Source: Streptacidiphilus sp. P02-A3a
GTDB taxonomy: Bacteria > Actinomycetota > Actinomycetes > Streptomycetales > Streptomycetaceae
Reading direction: 5' to 3'
Assembly (NCBI RefSeq): GCF_014084105.1
Contig: NZ_CP048289.1
Span: forward strand, 5,837,922-5,901,921
DNA: 64,000 bases
The notes beneath the pieces are model-generated. The model ran no database searches, was not told where the DNA came from, and worked only from the letters and a program-made list of their open reading frames with translations. Positions within the stretch are counted from its first letter, which is position 1; every line of letters begins with the position of its first letter. Below, in pieces: positions 31,753 to 40,720 of the stretch. Position numbers and translations under genes: made by a program.

Positions 31753-33777
31753 GTGTCACGTCAGAAACCGAACCGGTTCCGAGCGATCCTGACCTCGGCC
31801 GCGCTGGGCGCCGCCATGCTCGTCCCGATCGCCGGCGCGCAGTCCGCGCACGCCACCGCCACCCATGTGGCCAACCCCTACGTGGGTTCGACGCCCTACC
31901 TGAACCCCGACTATGTGAACGAGGTCAAGGCCCAGGCCACCGCCGACGGCGGGACCACCGGCGCGACCGAGGCCACTGTCGCCACCTACCAGACCGCGAT
32001 CTGGATGGACCACATCGGCGCGATCACCGGCGACAGCACCCACCTCAGCCTCCAGACCCAGCTCAACAACGCCGAGACGCAGGCCGCCGGCAGCTCCAAG
32101 CCGGTGCTGTTCGAGGTGGTCATCTACGACCTGCCCGGCCGCGACTGCGCGGCGCTGGCGTCCAACGGCGAGATCCCGGCGACCGCCGCCGGGCTCACCG
32201 AGTACGAGACCCAGTACATCAACCCGATCGCGGCGCTGCTGGGCAACAGCGCCTACAGCAACCTGCGGATCTCGGCGATCATCGAGCCGGACTCGCTGCC
32301 CAACGTGGTCACCAACCAGAGCAAGCCCGCCTGTGCCACCGCCACCCCGTACTACGAGGCGGGCATCGAGTACGCGCTGAACGCGCTGCACCCGATCAGC
32401 AACCTCTACACCTACCTGGACATCGGCCACTCCGCCTGGCTCGGCTGGTCCAGCAACATGAGCCCGGCCGCCCAGGAGTACGCCAAGGTCGCCAAGGCCA
32501 CCACGGCGGGCTTCGCCAGCGTGGACGGGTTCATCAGCGACACCGCCAACTACACCCCGACCGACGAGCCGTACCTGCCGAACTCGACGCTCCAGGTGGG
32601 CGGTTCACCGCTGGACTCGGTGAACTTCTACCAGTACAACCCGTACTTCGACGAGCACAGCTACGACGAGGCGATGTACTCCGCGCTGGTCGCGGCGGGC
32701 TTCCCGAGCACGGTGGGGATGCTCATCGACACCTCCCGCAACGGCTGGGGCGGGTCGGCCAGACCGACCTCGCTGAACACCTCGCCGACCACCGCCACCG
32801 CCTACGTCGCCGCGAACAAGATCGACCAGCGACCGTTCCGCGGTGACTGGTGCAACATCGCCGGGGCCGGGATCGGCGCGCGGCCGACCGCGCAGCCGTA
32901 CGGGGCGAGCGACCCGATCATCGCCTTCGTCTGGATCAAGCCGCCGGGCGAGTCCGACGGCGACTACCCGACCAGCACCCACGCCCACGGCGACGCGCAC
33001 TGCGACCCGAACGGGACCCAGACCGACGGCAACGGCGGGACCTACCCGACCGACGCCATCCCCGGCTACGACGTCCCGGCCGGGCAGTGGTTCGCGGCCG
33101 AGTTCCAGGGGCTGGTCGCCAACGCCTACCCGTCCCTCGGCTCCACCACCACCGGCGGTGGCGGCGGCGACACCACCCCGCCGTCGGTCCCGACCGGGCT
33201 CACCGTCACCGGCACCACCAGCGGCAGCGTCTCGCTGTCCTGGACCGCCTCGACCGACAACGTCGGCGTGACCGGCTACGACGTCTACCGCGGCAGCACC
33301 AAGGTCGCCACGGTGACCAGCGGCACGACCTACACCGACACCGGCCTCACCGCCGCCACCGCGTACAGCTACACCGTCGACGCGCGTGACGCGGCGGGCA
33401 ACGTCTCGGCGGCGTCCGCCGCGGTGACCGCCACCACCGCCGCCTCGTCCGGCGGCGGGGGCGGCACCACCAGCGCCGGGTGCACCGCCGCCTACAGCGT
33501 CAGCAGCGACTGGGGCAGCGGCTTCAACGGCAGCGTCACGGTGACCAACACCGGCACCGCCGCCACCAAGTCCTGGACGGTGTCCTGGACCTGGCCCGGC
33601 AGCCAGCAGATCACCAACCTGTGGAACGGCTCGTACACCCAGACCGGCACCTCGGTCACGGTGACCAACGCCGCGTACAACAACGCGATCGCCGTCGGCG
33701 GCAACACCAGCTTCGGCTTCGGCGCGAGCTACACCGGCAGCAACACCGCACCCACGCTCAGCTGCACCGCGAGCTGA
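31753..33777 (+). CDS. Secreted GH6 cellobiohydrolase with FnIII and CBM2
   Basis: A 674-residue exported cellulase. Signal peptide ~1-34 ([20 protein letters not shown]). GH6 domain about 38-465: [19 protein letters not shown] with D131, IIEPDSLPN with the catalytic acid Asp180, and [13 protein letters not shown] near the C-terminal edge. A short Gly linker leads to a fibronectin type III domain ([20 protein letters not shown], about 475-560), a second Gly linker and a C-terminal CBM2 ([19 protein letters not shown]...WNGSYTQTG, about 576-674). It releases cellobiose from chain ends. GTG 31753 follows AGAGGG at ~10 bases. It is divergent from the GH5 gene; a 16-base-stem terminator follows. 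Confidence 0.93.
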   Translation: MSRQKPNRFRAILTSAALGAAMLVPIAGAQSAHATATHVANPYVGSTPYLNPDYVNEVKAQATADGGTTGATEATVATYQTAIWMDHIGAITGDSTHLSLQTQLNNAETQAAGSSKPVLFEVVIYDLPGRDCAALASNGEIPATAAGLTEYETQYINPIAALLGNSAYSNLRISAIIEPDSLPNVVTNQSKPACATATPYYEAGIEYALNALHPISNLYTYLDIGHSAWLGWSSNMSPAAQEYAKVAKATTAGFASVDGFISDTANYTPTDEPYLPNSTLQVGGSPLDSVNFYQYNPYFDEHSYDEAMYSALVAAGFPSTVGMLIDTSRNGWGGSARPTSLNTSPTTATAYVAANKIDQRPFRGDWCNIAGAGIGARPTAQPYGASDPIIAFVWIKPPGESDGDYPTSTHAHGDAHCDPNGTQTDGNGGTYPTDAIPGYDVPAGQWFAAEFQGLVANAYPSLGSTTTGGGGGDTTPPSVPTGLTVTGTTSGSVSLSWTASTDNVGVTGYDVYRGSTKVATVTSGTTYTDTGLTAATAYSYTVDARDAAGNVSAASAAVTATTAASSGGGGGTTSAGCTAAYSVSSDWGSGFNGSVTVTNTGTAATKSWTVSWTWPGSQQITNLWNGSYTQTGTSVTVTNAAYNNAIAVGGNTSFGFGASYTGSNTAPTLSCTAS

Positions 33778-33789
33778 GCCCCGAAACGG

Positions 33790-33827
33790 CCCCGGGACCG
33801 GCGCGCCACCCCGCGCCGGTCCCGGGG
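33790..33827. terminator. Perfect 16-bp stem terminator
   Basis: Arms 33790-33805 and 33812-33827 (CCCCGGGACCGGCGCG) around a 6-base loop, between the convergent GH6 and PP2C genes. Confidence 0.87.
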
Positions 33828-33849
33828 TCGCCCGCGCCCGCCCACGCGC

Positions 33850-35022
33850 TCAGCGGGGGCGGGCGGCCAGCCGCAGGCCGTGGTCGTCGCGGGCGATCGC
33901 GACCATCGCCGCGTCGTCGGCGAGCGGTCCGCCGACGAAGCTGTCCAGGTCGTCGTTGACCCGCGCCAGCAGCCGCTCCGGCTCGACGCCGCCGAACCGC
34001 TCCAACCGCGCCGACAGCGGATAGAACTCGCCCCGGTAGTCCCGCGCCTCGGAGATGCCGTCGGTGTAGAGCAGCAGCAGATCGCCCGGTTCGAAGGCGA
34101 AGGCGGTGGCCCGGTAGCCGTCGGCGACGAAGCCGCCCAGGGTGCCCAGGCCGAGCGGCGGCGCCGGGCGCAGCACCTCCAGCGTGGCGCTGCGGCCCCC
34201 GCGCAGCAGCAGCGGCGGCGGATGGCCGCAGTTGACCACGTTCAACAGCGGCTCGTCGTCGCGGATGTCCACGATCACGGCGGTGACGAAGCCCTCCCCC
34301 ACCTCGGGACCGGCGCCGCCGTCGGGCTCGGCCAGGCCCCAGGAGACGCTGCCCTCCAGGTAGGCGGCGAGCCCCGGCAGCGGGGACTGCTGGTGCGCGG
34401 CGGCGCGGAAGGCCCCGAGCAGCAGGGCCGTGTCACCGAGGGTCTGCAGGCCCTTGCCGCGCACGTCGCCGATGATCAGCCGGGTGCTGTCACCGGTGCG
34501 GGCCGCCGCGAACAGGTCCCCGCCGACCCGGGCGTGCGCGGCCACCGCGCGGTAGCTGGAGGCGATCCGCAGCGGGCCGATCCGTTCCGGCAGCGGGCTC
34601 TGCAGGACCCGCTGCGCCGCCTCGGAGACCGCCCGCACCCGCGTCAGCTCGTGTTTGCTCCGCTGGTGCACCCGGTTGAAGACCACCACCAGCACCGAGA
34701 GCACGACCAGGCCCGCGAGCTGGACCTCCAGGTTCTCGGTGGCGATCACCCCCCGTTCCAGGCCGATCACCACCAGGGTCAGCACCGAGAGCGCGCCGAT
34801 GAACGCGGTGAACCGGGGACCGGCGAAGGAGGCGGTGATCGCGGGCGCCACCACCAGCAGCGGCCCGAGGTGTATGTCGGCGGGCGAGAGGATGTCGGCG
34901 GTGGCGATCAGCGCCAGCAGCGCCAACGGCAACCACGCCATCCGGGGGAAGGGCCCGGGAAGGCACCGGCCGAGCAGCGACGGGCGGGGGCGGGGGGCAG
35001 CCGGGTCGCGCCGCTTGGCCAT
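33850..35022 (-). CDS. Membrane PP2C-type (SpoIIE/RsbU) phosphatase
   Basis: A 390-residue protein. After a Pro-rich basic start come about four or five helices (MAWLPLALLALIATADILS to QLAGLVVLSVLVVVFN, residues ~28-115). The cytoplasmic PP2C domain (about 150-385) shows IASSYRAVAAHARVGGDLFAA, RLIIGDVRGKGLQT (metal-binding Asp), NCGHPPPLLLR, LLLLYTDGISEARD and DDAAMVAI, the standard SpoIIE motifs. It probably dephosphorylates a STAS antagonist to release a sigma factor. A GGAGGAGG tract precedes ATG 35022. The HATPase gene follows the FabG gene upstream on the same strand, with a tandem repeat in between. Confidence 0.9.
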   Translation of the reverse strand: MAKRRDPAAPRPRPSLLGRCLPGPFPRMAWLPLALLALIATADILSPADIHLGPLLVVAPAITASFAGPRFTAFIGALSVLTLVVIGLERGVIATENLEVQLAGLVVLSVLVVVFNRVHQRSKHELTRVRAVSEAAQRVLQSPLPERIGPLRIASSYRAVAAHARVGGDLFAAARTGDSTRLIIGDVRGKGLQTLGDTALLLGAFRAAAHQQSPLPGLAAYLEGSVSWGLAEPDGGAGPEVGEGFVTAVIVDIRDDEPLLNVVNCGHPPPLLLRGGRSATLEVLRPAPPLGLGTLGGFVADGYRATAFAFEPGDLLLLYTDGISEARDYRGEFYPLSARLERFGGVEPERLLARVNDDLDSFVGGPLADDAAMVAIARDDHGLRLAARPR

Positions 35023-35060
35023 GCCTCCTCCTCCCCTCCACGGTCCTCACCGGTCCACGG

Positions 35061-35110
35061 ACCTCAACGGACCTCCATGGACCTCCGCGGGCCTCCATGG
35101 ACCTCCACGG
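35061..35110. repeat. 10-base tandem repeat in leader of the phosphatase gene
   Basis: Five consecutive 10-mers of the form ACCTCNNNGG (35061-35110), 38 bases upstream of the PP2C start. Read in the gene's direction they create several GGAGGT Shine-Dalgarno-like sites and CCATGGAGG motifs. Confidence 0.85.
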
Positions 35111-35245
35111 AAAGGGAAGGGTCGCCTCCTTATCGCAACGCGCCCCGGGCTTCGGCGCAACCCGGGAGCCGGGCGGTCGCGCTGCGCGCGTCCGCCACGG
35201 CGGTGGGTGACCGGCGCCGACTCCCCCCGGTGGAGCCGGCGCCGG

Positions 35246-36031
35246 TCAGCGGTACCGGCTGGCCGCGAGGCGGTAGCTGGCCCAGGCGTTGGTACCGGTG
35301 CGGTGGCGCTGCACGTGCAGGCCGTCGGCGAGGGCGCTGACGATCTCCAGGCCCCGGCCGGACTCGTCGGCGGGCAGTTTCTCGCCCCGGCCGACCACCG
35401 GTCCGTAGTCGGAGACAGTGAGGTCCACATGCGAGCCCGCGAGGGTCAGGTCGACGGACATGTCACGTCGGCCGTGCAGGGTGGAGTTGGTGGTGAGCTC
35501 GCTGACCAGGAGCACGACCTGCTCGACGTCCTCGCCGTAGACGCCCCAGCTGGCCAGCAGCAACGCGGCGCAGTGACGGGCGGCGGGGACCGATCTGGGC
35601 TGGGCCGGCATTTCCCAGTGGGCCTGACGCTGGAAGGCCCACGGTACTTCGGTGCCGGACTGCCTGCCCGCCGGTACGCCGTCGGCCGCCGGGGTGGCGG
35701 CCACCGGACCGACATCGGGGACGGCTCGCTCGGCGGCCCGCGGGGCGGGCGATCCCCGGCCCGCCCCGGCTCCGGCGGGCGCGGTCGAGGCCTGCCCGAC
35801 CGGGCCCGGTGCGACCGGCGGCGGTGCGGGCGCCGACGGCGGCGGCGCGGTCCGGGCGGCGGGCGGGGTCAGTGCGGACGGCGGGGTGTGGCGCTCGCCG
35901 CCGACGTCGTAACGGGCCGGTGCCCCGGCCGGGGTCCAGGGCGCGGCGCCGTGCTGGCGTCCCTGCGGGAAGGCGGCGGGGGTGAGGGCGTCCGGTGGGG
36001 ACGCGGTCGGATGGGCATGGCTGGTGTCCAC
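35246..36031 (-). CDS. ATP-binding HATPase_c_2 protein with long Pro/Ala N-terminus
   Basis: A 261-residue protein. The first ~135 residues are disordered Pro/Ala-rich sequence (APPPSAPAPPPVAPGPVGQ). The C-terminal ATPase domain begins WEMPAQPRSVPAARHCAALLLASWGV; the N-box is QVVLLVSELTTNSTLHG, G1 LTVSDYGPV and G2 DESGRGLEIVSALAD. It belongs to the streptomycete regulatory HATPase proteins that pair with STAS/PP2C modules. It follows fabG by 11 bases (same transcript) and precedes the PP2C gene by 223 bases. Catalytic activity is unknown. Confidence 0.85.
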   Translation of the reverse strand: MDTSHAHPTASPPDALTPAAFPQGRQHGAAPWTPAGAPARYDVGGERHTPPSALTPPAARTAPPPSAPAPPPVAPGPVGQASTAPAGAGAGRGSPAPRAAERAVPDVGPVAATPAADGVPAGRQSGTEVPWAFQRQAHWEMPAQPRSVPAARHCAALLLASWGVYGEDVEQVVLLVSELTTNSTLHGRRDMSVDLTLAGSHVDLTVSDYGPVVGRGEKLPADESGRGLEIVSALADGLHVQRHRTGTNAWASYRLAASRYR

Positions 36032-36042
36032 CGTCGTCCCCT

Positions 36043-36765
36043 TCAGTGGCCGGTGCCGGCAGCGCCGTCGACGGGCACGATCGCCCCGGTGATGTAGGAG
36101 GCCTCCGGTGAGGCCAGGAAACGCACCGCGGCGGCGACCTCCTCTGGCTGGGCCATCCGGCCCAGCGGGATCTGCGCGATCAGCTCGGCCCGCAGCTCCT
36201 CGGAGAGCTCGGCGCTCATGTCGGTCTCGGTCAGCCCGGGCGCGACCACGTTGACGGTGATCGAGCGGGGCCCGAACTCCCGGGCCAGCGACCTGGCCAG
36301 GCCGATCATCCCGGCCTTGGAGGCGGCGTAGTTGGACTGCCCGGCCTCGCCGCGCATGGCGACGGCCGAGGAGATGAACACGATGCGTCCGCCGCGGGCC
36401 CGGAGCATCTTCCCGCTGACCGCCTTGACCACGCGGAACGCGCCGGTCAGGTTGGTGTCGACAACGGCGGTGAAGTCCTCCTCCGCCATCCGCAGCAACA
36501 GCCCGTCGTGGGTGATCCCGGCGTTGGCGACCAGGACCGACACCGGCCCGTGGGCCTCCTCTATCTGCTTGAGCGCGGCGGAGATCTGCTCCGGCACCGT
36601 CACGTCGCAGGGCAGCGCGAGCACCTCGTCCGGCAGGACCCCCTCGGCCGGCGGACGGCTGCGGTAGGTGACGGCCACCCGATCGCCCTGGGCGGCGAAG
36701 GCCCGGGCGACGGCCGCCCCGATGCCGCGACTTCCGCCGGTGATCAGTACGGAACGGGGGTCCAT
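36043..36765 (-). CDS. fabG: 3-oxoacyl-ACP reductase-type short-chain dehydrogenase
   Basis: A 240-residue SDR. The cofactor motif is LITGGSRGIGAAVA (TGxxxGIG), NAGITHDGLLLRM marks the NAG motif, ISSAVAMRGEAGQSNYAASKAGMIGLARSLA holds the catalytic Ser and YxxxK, and VAPGLTETDMSAEL follows. Closest in style to FabG, which reduces 3-oxoacyl-ACP with NADPH; paralogues are common in streptomycetes, so housekeeping versus accessory role is open. The ATG 36765 is internally consistent (MDPRSVLITGG). It heads an apparent operon with the HATPase gene and is divergent from the MmyB-type regulator. Confidence 0.85.
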   Translation of the reverse strand: MDPRSVLITGGSRGIGAAVARAFAAQGDRVAVTYRSRPPAEGVLPDEVLALPCDVTVPEQISAALKQIEEAHGPVSVLVANAGITHDGLLLRMAEEDFTAVVDTNLTGAFRVVKAVSGKMLRARGGRIVFISSAVAMRGEAGQSNYAASKAGMIGLARSLAREFGPRSITVNVVAPGLTETDMSAELSEELRAELIAQIPLGRMAQPEEVAAAVRFLASPEASYITGAIVPVDGAAGTGH

Positions 36766-36864
36766 GCGCTGCCTTTCGGTGGTGGAGCGGACGGTGGTGG
36801 CCCAGCCGGTGCGCCTCGCCTCGTCAGCCGCCGGGGCCCTGAACCCGGGGCTTCGGCCGGGGTT

Positions 36865-36885
36865 CGCGGATCCGGCTGATCCGCG
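36865..36885. promoter_or_regulatory. Inverted repeat CGCGGATC...GATCCGCG
   Basis: Perfect 8-base arms (36865-36872, 36878-36885) around CGGCT, 100 bases upstream of fabG. It may be an operator or a transcript hairpin. Confidence 0.45.
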
Positions 36886-37143
36886 CGCGGCTCGGTACTA
36901 GCATGTAGCGCGTCTTGTACGGGATCTGACGGGTGTTCGAAGGAGGCCGCAGCGGTGCGGCAGGAGGCCCAGCCCAGCTGTCCGGACAGGCGGCGGCACG
37001 AGCTGTTCGCCGCGCTGGCTGGACGCGGTGCTCGTGGTCGGCATGGCCGGTGCTCGGTCCCTTCGGCACTGGGGCGTCCCGGGCAGGAAGAACCCGGTGT
37101 GGCGAGTCTGCCGCAGCCCCGCCCGTTTTTGCAGGGTCAGTAT

Positions 37144-37153
37144 TTACATGTAA
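37144..37153. promoter_or_regulatory. AT-rich palindrome TTACATGTAA
   Basis: A perfect 10-base palindrome in an unusually AT-rich patch (37139-37175) of the regulator's promoter region. It is a candidate autoregulatory site. Confidence 0.45.
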
Positions 37154-37229
37154 TTCAGCACCACCTTAATCAAGCGGGCAGTGGCGACGGTCGCTCAGGA
37201 GGCCGGGCGGCCAGGGGGTATGACGGAAC

Positions 37230-38138
37230 ATGAACAGACGCGAGCTGAAGGCGATGCTGGAGCGCCACCGCGCGCTGGTCGATCCGACCGAGCGCGGCTT
37301 CGAGCCGACGCCGGTCCGCCGCGGCCGTCCGGTCGACGGCCTGTCCCAGCCGCAGATGGACATGCTGCTGATGGGCGACTTCGCCGCCGGGACGTACGGG
37401 CGGCTGGAGCGCGGGCAGATCGAACACCCGCCGGCCCTGCTGCTGGACGAGGTCTCCCGGCAGCTCGGGCTGAACGAGGACGAGCGCACCATGCTGTACC
37501 TGCTGTCGCACGGCGAGAAGCCCACCCACCCGCTGGACCCGCGGCAGGCGGTGGAGCTCAAGCCGACCTGGCAGGTGGCCCTCGACGGCATCACGCACAT
37601 GGCCTACATCACCGACGCCGCCTGGAACACGCTCGCCTGGAACGAGCGCTTCCCGCACATGTTCCCGGACGACGTGCCCGGGTTGGAGCCGGGCCTGCCG
37701 CCGCGGAACATCATGTGGTGGATGGCCCTGTGCGAACCGGCCCGCGACTACTTCCCGCACTGGGACATCTCCTGGGGGCCGTTGGCGCTGGCCCAGCTGA
37801 AGGCGGCGGTGCTGGCCCATCCGGACAACCAGGACCTGCGCGACCTGGAGGCGCAGGCCCTGGCCGACCCGGTGACCCAGCCCATCTACACGCACCCGGA
37901 GCTGGAGTACGTCCACCCGGACACCGACACCCGTCCGCTGCGGCACGCGGTGCTCGGGCCGGGGATGGTCACCATGTGCGCCGCCGAACCGTTCAGCCTG
38001 CCCGGCGGGCGACTGATGATCATTCCGTTCGTCCCCGGCGAGGTGATCCGGCCGACCCCGCTCTGGCCGCAGCGCCGCCCCTCGCGACGGCGGTCCCGGC
38101 CCCGGGAGGCGGAACTGACGACCGGTCCGCAGTCCTGA
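37230..38138 (+). CDS. XRE/MmyB-type transcriptional regulator
   Basis: A 302-residue protein. N-terminal XRE-like HTH (about 25-85): VDGLSQPQMDMLLMGDFAAGTYGRLERGQIEHPPALLLDEVSRQLGLNEDERTML. The C-terminal MmyB-like ligand-binding domain contains MAYITDAAWNTLAWNERFPHMF, NIMWWMALCEPARDYFPHW and EYVHPDTDTRPLRHAVLGPG. These regulators bind fatty-acid-like or aromatic ligands and frequently neighbour SDR genes; here the divergent fabG is a candidate target. ATG 37230 follows AGGGGG at ~12 bases. The tail (PSRRRSRPREAE) is basic and probably disordered. Confidence 0.87.
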   Translation: MNRRELKAMLERHRALVDPTERGFEPTPVRRGRPVDGLSQPQMDMLLMGDFAAGTYGRLERGQIEHPPALLLDEVSRQLGLNEDERTMLYLLSHGEKPTHPLDPRQAVELKPTWQVALDGITHMAYITDAAWNTLAWNERFPHMFPDDVPGLEPGLPPRNIMWWMALCEPARDYFPHWDISWGPLALAQLKAAVLAHPDNQDLRDLEAQALADPVTQPIYTHPELEYVHPDTDTRPLRHAVLGPGMVTMCAAEPFSLPGGRLMIIPFVPGEVIRPTPLWPQRRPSRRRSRPREAELTTGPQS

Positions 38139-38259
38139 CCGGGCCTCCCGGCGCCGCCCCGGATCGCGGTCACAGAATCGGATGATGATGCCGCGTCAAA
38201 CCAAACTGTGATGGGGATCACTTCACGGCGCGGCGCAAAGATCGTCACAATGGGCCCTC

Positions 38260-39279
38260 ATGAGCCAAGAGTCGCACCTCACCCCCATAGCCGACGGCCT
38301 TTTCGCCTGGCTGCCCGACGAACCCGGCGCCTGGGGGCTGGCCAACTGCGGTCTACTGGTGTCCGGTGGGCAGGCAGCGCTCATCGACACCCCGTACGAC
38401 CTTCCCCACACCCACGCGCTGCTCGACGCCTGCGCGCGGGTGCTGGGTCCGGAGGCCCGGATCGGCACCGCGATCACCACGCACAGCAACGGAGACCACT
38501 CGTACGGCCTAGCGGCGTTGACCGATGTCGAGATCATCGGGACCGAGGACTACCTGCACGCGCTGGAGCACGAACCCACGCCGCAGCAGATGCACCACCT
38601 GGTGCACGAGACGCCGCAGGACCAGCCCACGGCCTGGTACCTGCGCCGCCACTTCGGCCGCTTCCACTTCGAGGACCTCACCCTGGTCGCCCCCACCCGC
38701 ACCTTCAGCGGGCAGTTGGACCTCCGCGTCGGCGCGGCCGAGGTCCGGCTGACCCAGGCCGGGCCCGCGCACACCGACGGCGACCTGTGGGTGCATCTGC
38801 CGCAGCACGGCGTGGTGTTCACCGGTGACCTGGCCTTCGCCGGGGACCACCCGGTGCACTGGGCCGGTCCGTTGGACAACGTCATCGACGCCTGCCTGAG
38901 CATCCTGGCGACCGGCGCCACGGTGATCGTCCCCGGCCACGGACCGCTGATGACCCGGGACGACCTGCGCGCCCACATCGACTACCTCGGCTGGGTCCGG
39001 GACCAGGCACGGAAGTTGCACGCCCAGGGGGTACCGGCGGCCAACGCCGCGCTGCACCTGATCGAGTCCGGGCACTACCCGGAGCTGGGACTGCCGGAGC
39101 GGCTGGCGATCACCCTGTCCACCGAGTACCGGCACCTGGAGGGCGAGACCGAGACGCCGAACCTGGTGGCACTGGTGGACGCCGCCGCCCGGATCGCGCT
39201 CGGCCGGGAGAACGCGCGCGTCCCGGGCCCGCGCACCTCCACCGAGGGCTCCCGCCTCACGCCGCCCGCCCAGGCGTAG
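38260..39279 (+). CDS. MBL-fold metallohydrolase
   Basis: A 339-residue soluble protein. Metal motifs: TTHSNGDHSYG (His, Asp, His of HxxxDH), GPAHTDGDLWVHLP (His), FTGDLAFAGDHPVHWAGP (Asp), and VIVPGHGPLM (His). The fold matches the glyoxalase-II/SoxH-type beta-lactamase-like group that hydrolyses thioesters or other small esters. The C-terminal half (DDLRAHIDYLGWVRDQARKLHAQG) is helical. ATG 38260 begins MSQESHLTPIADGLFAW; SD is weak. Substrate unknown; it appears monocistronic. Confidence 0.87.
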   Translation: MSQESHLTPIADGLFAWLPDEPGAWGLANCGLLVSGGQAALIDTPYDLPHTHALLDACARVLGPEARIGTAITTHSNGDHSYGLAALTDVEIIGTEDYLHALEHEPTPQQMHHLVHETPQDQPTAWYLRRHFGRFHFEDLTLVAPTRTFSGQLDLRVGAAEVRLTQAGPAHTDGDLWVHLPQHGVVFTGDLAFAGDHPVHWAGPLDNVIDACLSILATGATVIVPGHGPLMTRDDLRAHIDYLGWVRDQARKLHAQGVPAANAALHLIESGHYPELGLPERLAITLSTEYRHLEGETETPNLVALVDAAARIALGRENARVPGPRTSTEGSRLTPPAQA

Positions 39280-39441
39280 CGCGACCGTCCGGTCGGGGGG
39301 TGGACGCCGCTCCGCGCCCCGACCGGGAGTCCAGCGCGCCGCCGTCCGCCCGGGACGGCAACTCCTCAGCCCAGCGGCCGAGTTGCCACGCCCGAGCCCC
39401 GTACTTTCCCCATCGCGCACGTTCATAGCCCGGAGGTTGAG

Positions 39442-39885
39442 TTGACCCTGCAGACGCACACCGCCCTGATACACAAGGACACCTCGGTAGTCCTGTTCCT
39501 CGCCGGAGTCATCTTCGTGTGGGCGCTGGTCCTCGGCGTGTGGAAATGGCAGCGGATGAGCACCTCCGCGGACGGGCTGGCGCACCCGTACATCGACATC
39601 GCCCACCGGTCCGCCCTGCTGTACTCGTTCGCCGCCGGGCTCATCTCGGCCTTCGTCCAGTTCTCCCGCTGGCCCGACGCGGTCAACCTCAGCGCGGGCG
39701 TGACGATCGTGGTGCTGTTCATGGCCACCATCGCCAACTACGTGCGGCTCGGGATCCAGGGCCGGACCGACAACCAGATGCGCAACGCGCCGCCGAACAT
39801 GAGGATCCTGCTGGCGATCCTGATCATCGGCGAGATCGGCGGCTTCTGCGTGCTGCTGACCGGTTTCGCCGCGGCCCAGCTGTAG
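39442..39885 (+). CDS. Four-helix membrane protein, TTG start
   Basis: A 147-residue integral membrane protein with about four helices (VVLFLAGVIFVWALVLGVW, ALLYSFAAGLISAFVQFS, AGVTIVVLFMATIANYVRLG, ILLAILIIGEIGGFCVLLTGFAA). The conserved-looking region YIDIAHRSALLYSFAAGL suggests a specific actinobacterial family of unknown function. The start is TTG at 39442: CGGAGG lies 5 bases upstream and the frame has no ATG/GTG near, so TTG is decided by the ribosome site. It lies between the MBL gene and a lipoprotein gene. Confidence 0.7.
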   Translation: MTLQTHTALIHKDTSVVLFLAGVIFVWALVLGVWKWQRMSTSADGLAHPYIDIAHRSALLYSFAAGLISAFVQFSRWPDAVNLSAGVTIVVLFMATIANYVRLGIQGRTDNQMRNAPPNMRILLAILIIGEIGGFCVLLTGFAAAQL

Positions 39886-40060
39886 CCGGGGGCCGCGGGG
39901 ATCCGCGGAGTCTCACGACGGGAGGGACACCGGTGACGGAACGCCGGTGAACCGGTCGCGGCCGGGAGGCGTTCTCACTGGTGCGGACCCGCCCCGGCGG
40001 GCCGGTGGACCAGCCGAGCCGCAACCGGCGGAGCGGCGGTTCCAGCGGAAGAAGTCCGTC

Positions 40061-40627
40061 GTGAAACGTGTCACCACCGCCCTGGTGGGCGCAGCGGCCG
40101 TGGCGGCGCTGGCCGCCGGCTGCGCGAGCTCCACCACGGCGTCATCCACCCCGAGCCCCAGCGGCAGCGCGGCCCCGAGCAGCGCCGCACCGGCGTCGGC
40201 GTCCACGGCCGGGCACGGCGCGGCCGTGGTGAAGGCCGCCTCCTCCCCCGAGGGCCAGATCCTGGTCGACGGCTCCGGCCGGACGCTGTACCTGTTCCAG
40301 GCGGACACCGGCCCCACCTCCACCTGCAACGGCGCCTGCGCGGCCGCCTGGCCCCCGGACACCACCAGCGGCGCGCCCAGCGGCACCGGCGTGAACACCG
40401 CCCTGCTCGGCACCAGCGCGCGGGCCGACCACGCGACCCAGGTCACCTACAAGGGCCACCCGCTGTACTACTTCGCCGACGACGCCAAGCCCGGGCAGAC
40501 CAACGGCCAGGGCGTGGACGCCTTCGGCGGGCGTTGGTACGTGGTCGGCCCCGGCGGCGCGGCGATCACCGCGATGCCGACGACCCCCTCGCCCTCGCCC
40601 GGCGGTGGCGGCGGGAACGGCTACTGA
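40061..40627 (+). CDS. Lipoprotein with secreted-repeat (PF03640-like) domains
   Basis: A 188-residue exported lipoprotein. The signal VKRVTTALVGAAAVAALAAGC ends in the lipobox LAAGC (Cys21). A Ser/Ala/Pro-rich linker is followed by two copies of a secreted repeat: ILVDGSGRTLYLFQADTGPTSTCNGACAAAWPP and VTYKGHPLYYFADDAKPGQTNGQGVDAFGGRWYVVGP, characteristic of COG4315 proteins with a CxxxC/AWPP core. Function unknown; related proteins sit near redox or extracytoplasmic-stress genes. GTG 40061 follows GCGGAAGAAG; the frame is open upstream but without a signal peptide. Confidence 0.85.
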   Translation: MKRVTTALVGAAAVAALAAGCASSTTASSTPSPSGSAAPSSAAPASASTAGHGAAVVKAASSPEGQILVDGSGRTLYLFQADTGPTSTCNGACAAAWPPDTTSGAPSGTGVNTALLGTSARADHATQVTYKGHPLYYFADDAKPGQTNGQGVDAFGGRWYVVGPGGAAITAMPTTPSPSPGGGGGNGY

Positions 40628-40653
40628 TCGGCCCGGCCCCGGGGAACGCCGGA

Positions 40654-40677
40654 GCGGGCCTGGAGAACCAGGCCCGC
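40654..40677. terminator. Bidirectional terminator hairpin
   Basis: A perfect 10-base stem, GCGGGCCTGG (40654-40663) and CCAGGCCCGC (40668-40677), loop AGAA, between the convergent lipoprotein and chitinase genes. Confidence 0.8.
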
Positions 40678-40720
40678 CCGGCCGGACCGCGGTCCGCGTG
40701 GGTCCTCGGACCCCGATGGG

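Larger units (their letters stand above)
36766..37229. other. 464-base divergent intergenic region, fabG / MmyB-type regulator
   Basis: No convincing gene. It contains a hairpin-forming inverted repeat at 36842-36864, an 8-base-arm inverted repeat (36865-36885) and an AT-rich palindrome TTACATGTAA (37144-37153) 77 bases ahead of the regulator gene. Confidence 0.6.

Noticed and set aside
36955-37233. Possible gene upstream of the MmyB-type regulator
   Set aside because: It contains the AT-rich promoter patch and palindrome, has no recognisable domain and overlaps the regulator start.
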